Below, one piece after another: positions 10,415-18,626 of a stretch of DNA of 64,000 nt; position 1 is the stretch's first letter, and each line of letters opens with the position of its first letter. The notes beneath the pieces are model-generated. The model searched no databases. It was not told the DNA's origin and was given only the letters and a program-made list of their open reading frames with translations. The DNA is taken from assembly GCA_024998815.1 (NCBI GenBank), contig JACEUQ010000003.1, positions 728,121-792,120 of the forward strand. The letters run 5' to 3'. Source of the DNA: Opitutus sp. GTDB taxonomy: Bacteria > Verrucomicrobiota > Verrucomicrobiia > Opitutales > Opitutaceae. Position numbers and translations under genes: made by a program.

Positions 10415-11068
10415 TTAGTTCGAGGCGTTTTCAAAGCCGACGTTGTCGAGTTGGAAGGCGTCCGTTTCCTGCCAGGCGGAGAATTCGGCGAGGTAGAATG
10501 CGATATCTATATCGGCTGTCTCCGATTGGTTGATGTTCTCGACGAAGCGGGTGATTTCCTCGGGCTTGGCTTTGGACAGCGGGAGACGCACGGTGGTCCA
10601 CTTAGGCGTGAGTGTGATGGTGCTCAGATCAATGCGGGACGGCCAGGCATCCTTATGCGTGGTTTGCAAGGTGGTGAGAATTTTGAGCGGCTGATCGCCG
10701 CGGATGTCGAAGACGAGGACGAGATCCTTCACCTGCTCGGCAGTCACGCTGCCCTTGATTAAACCGGGGACGGCGTGCTGGAGTTTGGCGAAAGCAAAAT
10801 TGGTGCCGGCGCGGGCCACCGCGACCATGATGCCGCCGGTGCCGTCCTTGCCCAACGCTTCCCCGTAGGTAATGGCCACGGCTCCGTCGCCGGACCAGCC
10901 GGAGAGACGGCCGCGGAGGTGATCCCTCCAATCGTCTTTGGGCGGGAAGGTGTAGGTTCTCCCGTTGGGCTCCTCGAAGGTTTCACTAACTAGGGGAGTG
11001 GCGGCAAACGAGACGAGGGGCGAAAGCGCCGGGATCAATACGCAGATACGGAGGAGGGAGGTATTCAT
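10415..11068 (-). CDS. Secreted protein of unknown function, similar in layout to its downstream neighbour
   Basis: 217 aa with signal peptide MNTSLLRICVLIPALSPLVS. Mature part: SETFEEPNGR, GRLSGWSGDGAVAITYGEA, GTGGIMVAVARAG, a WTTVRLPLSK strand typical of carbohydrate-binding jelly rolls, and a C-terminal FQLDNVGFENAS. The order of these elements matches the 234-aa neighbour, so they are likely paralogues. Lies in the minus-strand glycan series 39 bp before that gene. Likely an exported beta-sandwich protein; function not assignable. Confidence 0.7.
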   Translation of the reverse strand: MNTSLLRICVLIPALSPLVSFAATPLVSETFEEPNGRTYTFPPKDDWRDHLRGRLSGWSGDGAVAITYGEALGKDGTGGIMVAVARAGTNFAFAKLQHAVPGLIKGSVTAEQVKDLVLVFDIRGDQPLKILTTLQTTHKDAWPSRIDLSTITLTPKWTTVRLPLSKAKPEEITRFVENINQSETADIDIAFYLAEFSAWQETDAFQLDNVGFENASN

Positions 11069-11187
11069 TTTGTGGAGTTAAGGAAACGTGGAGTATAGGG
11101 GGAAATTAGCAGCGCACCGGGGCGGTGGCGACAAGGGCGGGGGTGGAAGGCGGGCGGGGGTAGGGAGGCGGGCCGAAGGCCCGTGGT

Positions 11188-11853
11188 TTAGGCGCGGCGG
11201 CGGCGCAGGGTGGCGAGGCCGATGGCCGCAATGCCGACGAAGGCGGCGAAGGTGGAGGGCTCAGGGATGGCGGATGCGGAGAGCTGCACGTTGTCGATGC
11301 GGTAGGTAGCCGATGACGCAAAAAAGTCCGTGGCACCGATGCGGATGGTATTACCATTGTCGCCGGACACAGCGGTGTAGGCCACGCTGTAGGTCTGGAA
11401 CGCACCCGCAGTCAGGTCATTGACAGCCACGAAACTTTCCCCTCCGGCGATAAAGGCGGTGTTAGCATTATTGATAAACCCGAACTGAAAGCCGTCTGTG
11501 GTGGGGCCGGCTCCCGTCGGTTTACCGATATCGAAAGAGAGGGTGTAGGTGCGCCCGGTTTCAAAGGTCGCCGCTGTGAGCTGAGCGATGTTTCCACCTA
11601 TGTAGAAAGCATTGGTGCCCGACAAGCCCGAGGTAAACGCTGCGGAAACGTCGTCCACCGAACCGTAGGTTCCCAAACCGATGGGAAAGGAATTGGCCTG
11701 CCATCCTATGACGCTACTGGTGGTGCCTCCGGAGTAACCGCTGTTGGCCTCGAAGCTCGGGTTGGTGATGCTGATGGACTGGGCCGAGGCGGAAGCGAGG
11801 CCGAGCATGAGGGCGAGGCCGGCGGTGGTGAGATGTGGCATGTAGTTTTTCAT
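11188..11853 (-). CDS. PEP-CTERM sorted secreted protein
   Basis: 221 aa from ATG 11853 (a longer frame exists, but this start gives signal peptide MKNYMPHLTTAGLALMLGLA). The start of the mature protein (ITNPSFEANSGYSGG) and the body (FNNANTAFIAGGESFVAV) are beta-rich, as in many PEP-CTERM 'NPSFE' proteins. The C-terminus IPEPSTFAAFVGIAAIGLA followed by RRRR is a complete PEP-CTERM signal: Pro-Glu-Pro, hydrophobic helix, Arg cluster. It is recognised by exosortase and points to export and surface or EPS association. First gene of the minus-strand series, divergent from the LacI regulator. Confidence 0.92.
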   Translation of the reverse strand: MKNYMPHLTTAGLALMLGLASASAQSISITNPSFEANSGYSGGTTSSVIGWQANSFPIGLGTYGSVDDVSAAFTSGLSGTNAFYIGGNIAQLTAATFETGRTYTLSFDIGKPTGAGPTTDGFQFGFINNANTAFIAGGESFVAVNDLTAGAFQTYSVAYTAVSGDNGNTIRIGATDFFASSATYRIDNVQLSASAIPEPSTFAAFVGIAAIGLATLRRRRA

Positions 11854-11999
11854 AGGAAAAATAAGTACGAGGGGCGTGCGGAGTGATTTTAGAGCGGTGC
11901 TGACCGTGATCAGCAAAAAGCCGATCCCGGCTTCGGCGCACAAACGCGGCGGGAACTTTATGTTAAGGATTTTGTGCGCTTGTCGTCCCTACACGGGCT

Positions 12000-13031
12000 G
12001 TGCAGCGTGTCGGCGTGCAACGCGTCAGTATTACCCAAATTGCTTCCGATCTCGGTGTTTCCGCGATGTCGGTGTCCGTGGCGTTGCGGGGTAAGCCGGG
12101 CGTGTCGGAAAAATTGCGCGCACGGATACTCGCCCGGGCGGAGGAGCTGGGGTATCGACCCGATCCGGTGGCCTCCGAGTTAATGTCGATGGTGCGGGCC
12201 CAGCAGCGGGCGAAGGGCGTGGAGACAATCGCGTTCATCAACACGTTCGCCGAGCCGGCGTTGTTTGCACGGATCCCGGGTTTGATCGACTTCTTGCACG
12301 GGGCACAGGCGCGCGCGGTCGATTACGGCTACCACGTGGAGCAGTTCGATGCTGGGCAGCGCGGGCTGAGCGGCCGTCGGCTGGCGGAAATTTTAAAGGC
12401 GCGCGGCGTGCGCGGTTTGTTGGTGGGGCCGCGCTGGCGCACGGAGCCGGACATCGATTTCCCGTGGAAAGATTTTAGCGTTATGCTGGTCGGCGAGTCC
12501 AAATACGGGCCGAATCTCCATCGGGTGTGTAATCATCAAATGCATAGCTGCACCACGTTGCTCACTGCACTCGTGGCGCGCGGCTACCGCCGGATCGGCC
12601 TCGCCTTGGTGAAGGAGGATGAGGTGAATCACGGTTACGGCTACTTGCTCGGGCTGGAGCAGTTCCGGCTGAGCGCACCGAACGAGGTGCAGGTCGAAAC
12701 CTGGCTTTATCAGGACTATGACGAAGGGGCGTTTAGCCAGTGGGTCTCGGATCGTGGGCTGGACGCAGTCGTGTCGCTGCCGGTTCAACCGGGTGAGCTC
12801 GTGCCCCAGTTGCGAACGGCAACAGGCGAGGCGGTCGGTTATGCGAATCTGAACGTTGTCGTAGGCTCGAAATATTCAGGTATCAATCAGTTCGCGCCGG
12901 AAATTGGAGCGGTAGCGGTCGATATGCTGCGCAGCTTGTTGTTAAGCGGTGAGCGCGGAATGGCCCCTCGACCGCATATCGTGCTAGTCGAGGGCATGTG
13001 GGTAGACGGGGAGACGACACGGGGAATCTGA
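12000..13031 (+). CDS. LacI-family transcriptional regulator
   Basis: 343 aa. N-terminal helix-turn-helix VSITQIASDLGVSAMSVSVAL (about residues 9-29) with the LacI hinge following, then a periplasmic-binding-like ligand domain. Starts at GTG 12000; GTG 12015 is an equally possible start and no ATG precedes it in frame. Divergent from the PEP-CTERM gene across 146 bp, so it is the likely local repressor or activator of the minus-strand glycan series, with a sugar as effector. The C-terminus (VLVEGMWVDGETTRGI) is typical of Verrucomicrobial LacI proteins. Confidence 0.9.
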   Translation: MQRVGVQRVSITQIASDLGVSAMSVSVALRGKPGVSEKLRARILARAEELGYRPDPVASELMSMVRAQQRAKGVETIAFINTFAEPALFARIPGLIDFLHGAQARAVDYGYHVEQFDAGQRGLSGRRLAEILKARGVRGLLVGPRWRTEPDIDFPWKDFSVMLVGESKYGPNLHRVCNHQMHSCTTLLTALVARGYRRIGLALVKEDEVNHGYGYLLGLEQFRLSAPNEVQVETWLYQDYDEGAFSQWVSDRGLDAVVSLPVQPGELVPQLRTATGEAVGYANLNVVVGSKYSGINQFAPEIGAVAVDMLRSLLLSGERGMAPRPHIVLVEGMWVDGETTRGI

Positions 13032-13060
13032 CGACGCAAAGTTAACGCCAAGACTCATCC

Positions 13061-13622
13061 TAGTAGGCAGTAACCTTCGAGTTGTCGGATGCAGCATGGC
13101 AGTTTTGCCATGTAGCGTTGGCCGTCTCGGCCAAGGTTTGAGACGGCGGACTTGGCCGGGGACGGCCAACACTACAACCGGAAATGCCACACCCAGGGCA
13201 GTTTGGCCGCGAGAGTACGCAAGGAGCGCAAAGAACAAGACCTGTGTTTTTATGCGTTCTTTCGCGGCTTAAAGATCGATGTTTGGCGTTGATTTTAAGG
13301 GGTATCTGGATGCGACACTTTAAATGTTACCACCTATTAGTAGGCAGTAACCTTCGAGTTGTCGGATGCAGCATGGCAGTTTTGCCGTGTAGCGTTGGCC
13401 GTCTCGGCCAAGGTTTGAGACGGCGGAATTGGCCGGGGACGGCCAACACTACAACCGGAAATGCCACACCCAGGGCAGTTTGGCCGCGAGAGTACGCAAG
13501 GAGCGCAAAGAACAAGCCATGTATTTTTATGCATTCCCTGCGTTCTTTTGCGGCAAAAGGATCGAAGTAGTTCGTTGATTTTGCAGTACCGGCAGATGCG
13601 ACACTTTGAATGTTACTACCTA
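13061..13622. repeat. Imperfect tandem duplication, unit about 277-285 bp, containing hairpin family 1
   Basis: The sequence starting TAGTAGGCAGTAACC at 13061 recurs at 13338 and stays near-identical to about 13622; the second copy has a few substitutions and an insertion of roughly 8 bp. Each copy contains the GGCC-rich hairpin (13111-13176 and 13388-13453) followed by a GCGCAAAGAAC-type stretch also found near 58390. No gene lies in 13032-13899 other than these repeats and hairpin family 5. The short frames inside are repeat-derived. Confidence 0.88.
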
Positions 13623-13724
13623 CTAGCCAACGTTGGAGCTTTTGAAGGGGTGGATTTAACCCAGTTCATCCTTTTTAGCCGACGCTCGGGTTGAAGGTTT
13701 TCAATCGGCCGCTGCCAACGATCT

Positions 13725-13812
13725 CCAAGGTAGCGCGGTGCTTTAGCCCGCAGGATGGAATCGCATTCTTCGCTGTATCGCCGATGCGGGCTGAAGCACC
13801 GCGCTACTTTGG
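13725..13812. repeat. Dispersed hairpin family 5 (full copy)
   Basis: Arms at 13725-13752 and 13785-13812 are near-perfect reverse complements built round GTAGCGCGGTGCTTTAGCCC and GGGCTGAAGCACCGCGCTAC. A half copy occurs at 30459-30484 upstream of recF. Confidence 0.85.
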
Positions 13813-13899
13813 ATTCAGCAATGCTCAAACCGCTCCTGTTCTAAGCCGAAGAGTGCTCCCGTTGGCGATTAGGCAACGGGATCACTTGGGGTATCGTTT

Positions 13900-15108
13900 T
13901 TAGGCGCCCAGGGCGGCGTCGAGGACCGGGTTGAGTCCGCGCAGGGTTTGGTTGCGGTCGATCAATTCGAGGCGTTGGCGAACGCTTTCGTGGGTCCGCA
14001 GGCCGTCCGCAGGCGTGCCGTGCACGTAGGCGAGGAGCTGCTTGATCGAGGTCGTGCCGACGTGCAGGCGGGTGTCGCTCGAAGCATAGTAGAGCAGGAC
14101 CGAGCCGTCGTTGCGGGCGATCAGGCCGTTGGAGAACAGGACATTTGAGACGTCGCCTACGCGCTCAGCTCCAAACGGTGCGAGAAAATACCCGCCCGGA
14201 GCCGCGATGATACGGGTGGGGTCCTCAAGATCGGTGAGGAAGGCGTAGAGCACATAACGCATGCCCGCTGCACAACCGCGCACCGCGTGGGCGATGTGCA
14301 ACCAGCCTTCGCTGGTTTTGATCGGGGCTGCGCCAGCACCGACTTTCCCCTCTTTGATGGTGTGGTAGGTTTGTTTATCGAGAGTCGGCTGCTCGCCGAT
14401 CACGCAGGGCGACATCGAGTCGGCCAGCGCCCAGCAAAGACGCCCTTCCGCGCCGGCGTGCATGAAAAACTCCATCGGGCGGGTGTAGAGGAAGTATTTC
14501 CCGTTTACGAACTCGGGGTGCAGGACAACATTGCGCTGCTGTTTGGAGGGGCTTTTCAGGTCTGGCAGGCGTTCCCAGGTCTCGAGGTCACGGGTGCGCA
14601 CAATACCACAGTTGGCGGTGGCTGCGGAGATACTGTCGCTCTTGGTATCCGGGTCCTGGCGTTCGGTGCAAAAAAGGCCGTAGATCCACCCATCCGCGTG
14701 GCGGGTCAGGCGCATGTCGTAGAGATTGGTTTCGGCGGGATCGCCGTCCGGGATCTGCAGCGGACGGGCGCGGAAGCGGAAGCCGTCAATACCGGTGTCG
14801 CTTTCAGCCAAGGCGAAGAAACTTTTGCGATCAGCGCCTTCGATGCGCACGACGAGGACGATCTTTCCCTCGTACTCGATCGCACCGGCGTTAAAGGTGG
14901 CGTTAACCCCGAGTTGTTCGACCAGCAGCGGGTTGGTGCTTTCGTTCAAATCGTAGCGCCACGACAGCGGAATGTGTTCGCGGGTGATGACCGGGTGTTG
15001 GCGGCGCTGGAGCACGCCGTTGTCGGTTTCGAGGTCGGGCGGATTAACGCGCGATAGGTGGTTGTGGTGGCGGTCGACGAGTTGCTGGAGGGTGTAGAGG
15101 TGGTTCAT
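13900..15108 (-). CDS. 4-O-beta-D-mannosyl-D-glucose phosphorylase, GH130 subfamily 1
   Basis: Phosphorolyses beta-1,4-mannosyl-glucose to mannose-1-phosphate and glucose, the last step in intracellular mannan or glucomannan use. 402 aa, normal for the family. Signature blocks of the mannosylglucose-phosphorylase subfamily are all present: WRYDLNESTNP, FNAGAIEYEGK, IEGADRKSFFALAES, NLYDMRLT with Asp131 as the presumed general acid, WERLPDLKSPS.QQRNVV, YHTIKEGKVGAG and VGDVSNVLFSNG. No signal peptide, so cytoplasmic. Divergent from the XylR-like regulator (87 bp between starts), which probably controls it. Confidence 0.93.
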   Translation of the reverse strand: MNHLYTLQQLVDRHHNHLSRVNPPDLETDNGVLQRRQHPVITREHIPLSWRYDLNESTNPLLVEQLGVNATFNAGAIEYEGKIVLVVRIEGADRKSFFALAESDTGIDGFRFRARPLQIPDGDPAETNLYDMRLTRHADGWIYGLFCTERQDPDTKSDSISAATANCGIVRTRDLETWERLPDLKSPSKQQRNVVLHPEFVNGKYFLYTRPMEFFMHAGAEGRLCWALADSMSPCVIGEQPTLDKQTYHTIKEGKVGAGAAPIKTSEGWLHIAHAVRGCAAGMRYVLYAFLTDLEDPTRIIAAPGGYFLAPFGAERVGDVSNVLFSNGLIARNDGSVLLYYASSDTRLHVGTTSIKQLLAYVHGTPADGLRTHESVRQRLELIDRNQTLRGLNPVLDAALGA

Positions 15109-15195
15109 TGAGGTGTGGGTTTTGACTCCATCAGCGTAACGTATCGGCGAAGATTTATCGTTGCCTGAAACGACATTTTTTTTGTCATTTCAGCC

Positions 15196-16377
15196 ATGCC
15201 CCAATTGGTCGCTCCTTATCCGGTGCAAGTGCTTGTTGATCCGGCGCTGCAATATTTCCGTGAGGCGGCCCTGGGGGCACGGCACTACGGATTCGAGACC
15301 GGTCGCCTGAGTTTTGTTGACGCCTGGTTACCCCATGAATTGCGGGGTGATCTGCGCGCGCTCGCTAGGCGGGATGGAATCTGTGGCGTGGTGGCCCCCC
15401 TGCACACGCCGTCGGAAGCCGCACGATTTGCACGGCTGGGCCTGCCGGTGGTTAACATCTCCAACGCCGTGATTCACCCGCAAATCCCGGTGGTAACGCA
15501 GGATGACGAAGGCGCGGGGCGTATCGCCGCCCTGCATTTGATCGAATGCGGTTGCCGAGCGTTCGGATTCTGGGGGCATCCAGGCAAACCGTATTCGGCC
15601 GCACGCTTGAAGGGGTTTCGCGACACATTGAAGCGTGCTGCTCCGGGCGCTTCGCTGAGCATCGGCGGCGGCGGGGAGCGAGGCATGCCGGATTGGTTAC
15701 GGGCGTTACCACAACCGGCCGGGGTGTTTACGGTGCTGGATAGCTATGCGCTTTCGTTGATGCGGGCTGCGCGTTCACTGGGGCGACGAGTGCCTGATGA
15801 CGTCGCTGTTTTGGGTGCCGGTAACGACCACTTCTGGGTGGATTTTGAGAGTATTCCCCTTTCGAGCGTTCGGTTGCCGGCTTGGAATATCGGTTACGAG
15901 GCGGCGCGCTTGTTGGCTGATTTGATCGCTGCAAAGAAAACAAGCCACGCTGGGGTGCGTTTGCCCGTTGTAGACGTGGCGGCGCGACAATCCACGGCGG
16001 TGCGTTTTGTGGAGGACGCTGCGGTGGCGCGTGCGGTGGACTACATTCGTGCCCATGCTCACGAAAACCCTTACGTTAAAGACGTGGCGCGGGCAGTCGG
16101 ATTGTCGCGCACCTCCCTCGGCGCTCGTTTCCAACAAAGTCTAGGCCGGACTTTACTCACGGAAATTCAGTTAGCGCGGATCGAGCTGGCCAAGCGCCTT
16201 TTGCGCGACAGTGACACTCGGTTAACCGAGATTGCCGAGCGGTGCGGTTTCCCGAATTCGCAACGGTTCAGTGTGCTGTTTCGCCAGCGGACAGGGCAGT
16301 CTCCGCGGGCTTGGCGTAAGTTTGCGCAGGCTGTCGGCGGTAGCGCTCTGTCTTCGGCTGGGGCCGGCGGGTTGTAA
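15196..16377 (+). CDS. XylR-like regulator: periplasmic-binding-like domain plus AraC HTH
   Basis: 393 aa. The first ~275 residues form a LacI/PBP1-like sugar-binding domain (VVTQDDEGAGRIAALHLIE, GFWGHPGKPYSAARLKGF). Residues ~285-385 are an AraC-type double helix-turn-helix (IRAHAHENPYVKDVARAVGL, then RLTEIAERCGFPNSQRFSVL). Same architecture as xylose regulator XylR of enterobacteria. Divergent from the GH130 gene; probably senses a mannose-, glucose- or xylose-type sugar and activates that gene. Effector is not inferable. Confidence 0.92.
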   Translation: MPQLVAPYPVQVLVDPALQYFREAALGARHYGFETGRLSFVDAWLPHELRGDLRALARRDGICGVVAPLHTPSEAARFARLGLPVVNISNAVIHPQIPVVTQDDEGAGRIAALHLIECGCRAFGFWGHPGKPYSAARLKGFRDTLKRAAPGASLSIGGGGERGMPDWLRALPQPAGVFTVLDSYALSLMRAARSLGRRVPDDVAVLGAGNDHFWVDFESIPLSSVRLPAWNIGYEAARLLADLIAAKKTSHAGVRLPVVDVAARQSTAVRFVEDAAVARAVDYIRAHAHENPYVKDVARAVGLSRTSLGARFQQSLGRTLLTEIQLARIELAKRLLRDSDTRLTEIAERCGFPNSQRFSVLFRQRTGQSPRAWRKFAQAVGGSALSSAGAGGL

Positions 16378-16380
16378 GCC

Positions 16381-16480
16381 TTAGCGCATGGTCGAGACGG
16401 CGAAGACCGTGAGGCCAACGGGCGTGTCGGAGAAGGGGCCGGCGAGTCTGGTCCAACTCAGGTACCTGAAACCCGGTTAT
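16381..16480 (-). pseudogene. Possible C-terminal remnant of a secreted protein or glycosidase
   Basis: On the minus strand the frame ending at TAA 16383-16381 reads PGFRYLSWTRLAGPFSDTP, then a hydrophobic VGLTVFAV and STMR, directly after an in-frame stop. It looks like the end of a coding sequence rather than random DNA, but is only ~31 codons. The rest of 16480-16950 shows no gene on either strand. Confidence 0.3.
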
Positions 16481-16954
16481 GGGGCCGTTCGTTGAATACG
16501 TCACGAATGAGTACTCAGTCTGGCCAAACATGCGAAAGAGGAGTTGGATAGGCCTTCAGGACGCAACCCTCTCGCGCCTTGCTGGAGATCACACAGTGAT
16601 GCCGGACCGGACTGTCGAAAAAGGGGCGGGTAGAGTGCCAATAAAGGCCTTGATTCGTCCTAACCACACCGATGGCCCAATTGCTACCGCTCGGAATCAG
16701 TGCCCGAATGCACCACTCTCGCTCGCGGCGTCTTGCTGAAGCTCACCACGGAGGGTGGTTTTCTTGCTGGCGCTCAAAATCTCGGCCCGAACCGGGAAAT
16801 CCACCTCGATTATGGGCCGAAAAACGGCTCTTAACGCTCAATTCGGCTGCCCGAAGCGCTCGTTTTACAATCCCAACGACATGTCTGTCGTTTTGCGCAA
16901 TTTTCCGACCAAGAGTCGGCGACTTGTTTCCGAAAACTAAGGTCAGTTTAATGC

Positions 16955-17191
16955 TTCCAACTTGCCGGATTACAACTCGCCGACGCGGTCGCCTCCGGAC
17001 TCTACGCTGCGGTGACTCCCAACCGCTTCGGCGACGTGGAAGACCGCTATGCCCGCCTGCTTCACCCCACCTTCCGCCGACACAAAGGGGCGGTGCTCGG
17101 TTTCGGCCTCAAATTCTGGCCCGACGACCTCGCAGTCGTGAAAACCAAAAGCCCGCACTTGGCGGGCCTTTCGGACTGGATTGGAAAATGA
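16955..17191 (+). pseudogene. 5'-truncated DUF3800 protein, C-terminal remnant
   Basis: The plus frame from 16955 to TGA 17191 reads FQLAGLQLADAVASGLYAAV, then NRFGDVEDRYARLLHP and GFGLKFWPDDLAVV. This is the conserved end of DUF3800 proteins (an Asp-rich RNase-H-like family common in defence and mobile islands), whose last core motif is Q-L-A-D-x-V-A. An in-frame TAA at 16949-16951 immediately precedes it and no start or N-terminal domain exists upstream, so the gene has lost its 5' part with a junction near 16952. It lies 175 bp before dinD. Confidence 0.72.
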
Positions 17192-17351
17192 TGCAGATCC
17201 CAGGTTCGAGATGCCACCCGTGCGGGCTGCCACCGTTGCCGGCGACCTCTACAAGTCCTGCGCTTATCTGCGTAGGCCAACGAGCCGCCACCCCGGCCGC
17301 CTGTCAAACCAGGAGTCGTTTTACTGCCACTAACCACGCCATATCCCTTTC

Positions 17352-17366
17352 AGGAGGAAATGCACC
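17352..17366 (+). promoter_or_regulatory. Strong ribosome binding site of dinD
   Basis: AGGAGGAAATGCACC immediately before ATG 17367 is a full Shine-Dalgarno match. Most genes in this window have no clear one, so it stands out and fixes the dinD start. Confidence 0.8.
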
Positions 17367-18182
17367 ATGAGCCACGAAATCACCCCGTTTGAATCCATTC
17401 GCCGGACCAACCCGGCGGGCAACGAATTCTGGTCGAGCCGCGACTTCGCCAAAGTTCTCGGCTATGCCGACTATCGTAATTTCCTGTCCGTCATAGAGGC
17501 TGCCCGCACCGCCTGCTTCAACAGCGGCCAGCGGGTGGATGACCATTTCGTTGAGGTCACCGAAATGGTCGAGATTGGCAGTGGTGCTCAACGCCGCCTG
17601 AAAACCGTGATGATGTCGCGGTATGCGTGTTACCTCGCCATCCAGAACGCCGACCCGTCCAAGGAAATAGTTGCCCAAGGCCAAACCTACTTCGCCATCC
17701 AGACCCGGCGGCAGGAGCTTTCCGACGAGCAAGTGGAAACGCAGCGCCGCCTCGCCATCCGTGCCGAGCTACGCACCCACAACGGCCAGCTTGCCGACGC
17801 CGCCAAAGATGCCGGCGTAATCGCACCCCTGGACTATGCCATCTTCCAAAACCATGGTTACATGGGTCTCTATGGTGGACTCGACGCGCAAGACACCCAC
17901 CGCCGGAAAGGGCTAAAAAAGGGCGAGCAAATCCTCGACCACATGGGCAGCACCGAGCTGGCGGCCAACCTCTTCCGAGCCACCCAAGCCGAGGAGAAAC
18001 TCCGCCGGGAAAAGATCACCGGGAAAGACAAAGCCAACCAAGCCCACCGCGAAGTGGGAGCAAAGGTTCGCCAGACGATCAAAGAACTGGGTGGCACGAT
18101 GCCGGAGGCGTTACCCCCGGCCGAAAGCATCAAGAAGCTGGAGACCCGGCACCGCAAAGCGCTCAAGCAATCGCCGAAGTAA
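17367..18182 (+). CDS. dinD: DNA damage-inducible protein D (DinD)
   Basis: 271 aa, full length compared with E. coli DinD (~274 aa). The N-terminal BRO/KilA-N-like part has FWSSRDFAKVLGYADYRNF; the middle SRYACYLAIQNADPSKEIV and GQTYFAIQTRRQELSDEQ, and the end DHMGSTELAANLFRATQAEEK and VRQTIKELGGTMPEALPP, are hallmark DinD blocks. In E. coli DinD is an SOS gene whose product inhibits RecA filaments and is often carried on mobile elements. No LexA-like operator could be recognised upstream. Setting next to a DUF3800 remnant and a tRNA-end fragment suggests horizontal transfer. Confidence 0.95.
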   Translation: MSHEITPFESIRRTNPAGNEFWSSRDFAKVLGYADYRNFLSVIEAARTACFNSGQRVDDHFVEVTEMVEIGSGAQRRLKTVMMSRYACYLAIQNADPSKEIVAQGQTYFAIQTRRQELSDEQVETQRRLAIRAELRTHNGQLADAAKDAGVIAPLDYAIFQNHGYMGLYGGLDAQDTHRRKGLKKGEQILDHMGSTELAANLFRATQAEEKLRREKITGKDKANQAHREVGAKVRQTIKELGGTMPEALPPAESIKKLETRHRKALKQSPK

Positions 18183-18326
18183 GAGCTCACTGCCAAAGAC
18201 TGAAAACGCCGATTAGGTTTCCACAAGGTTGCTAAAACCGTTGGGTTCAGTCTCTTTTGTAAGCCGGTGACTGCACTTACTGGAACAACCTAGCCCGTTA
18301 ACCATTAATTATGTGCACGTTTTACG

Positions 18327-18376
18327 GCGACTTGGCCAAAGTGGCCCGTGTCGGTTCAAATCCGGCACCTCCACCA
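18327..18376 (+). other. 3' fragment of a tRNA or tmRNA (candidate att-site remnant)
   Basis: A T-arm (GTCGG TTCAAAT CCGGC, 18349-18366, one G-T wobble), followed by ACCTCCA and an encoded CCA end (18374-18376), is preceded by a small GGCC-stem that could be a long variable arm. No 5' half (acceptor TGGAGGT, D-arm or anticodon arm) exists upstream, so this is not a working tRNA. Such 3' ends are what integrases leave when an element inserts into a Ser/Leu tRNA or ssrA. It separates dinD from the Wadjet operon. Nothing else is seen in 18183-18626. Confidence 0.55.
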
Positions 18377-18626
18377 CTTTTCTCCTCCGGAGAGCCGTTT
18401 TTTGTCCTTGGGCACTCAAAGTTAGCCTCAAGCTAACGTTTGATGTCTTTTGCGGCGGGGGGCATAATTCGACGCCGCAACGTTCGCACTTCCCTTCGCC
18501 GTCATTTTACGGTGGCCGCCCAGTCGGACTCCGGTTTGGCTGCGGGCCGCGTGACCTCTTTTTGCTGCCTTAACCCCTTTACCTGCTGCGGCATCTCGCC
18601 GCACGCCTAGCCTGCGATTCCTGTCG

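Noticed and set aside
13061..13622. CRISPR array
   Set aside because: Only two long units (~280 bp) with no spacers; it is a tandem duplication. No short regularly spaced repeats were seen anywhere in the window.
18327..18376. Functional tRNA gene
   Set aside because: Only the T-arm and CCA end are present; no acceptor 5' strand, D-arm or anticodon arm was found upstream.
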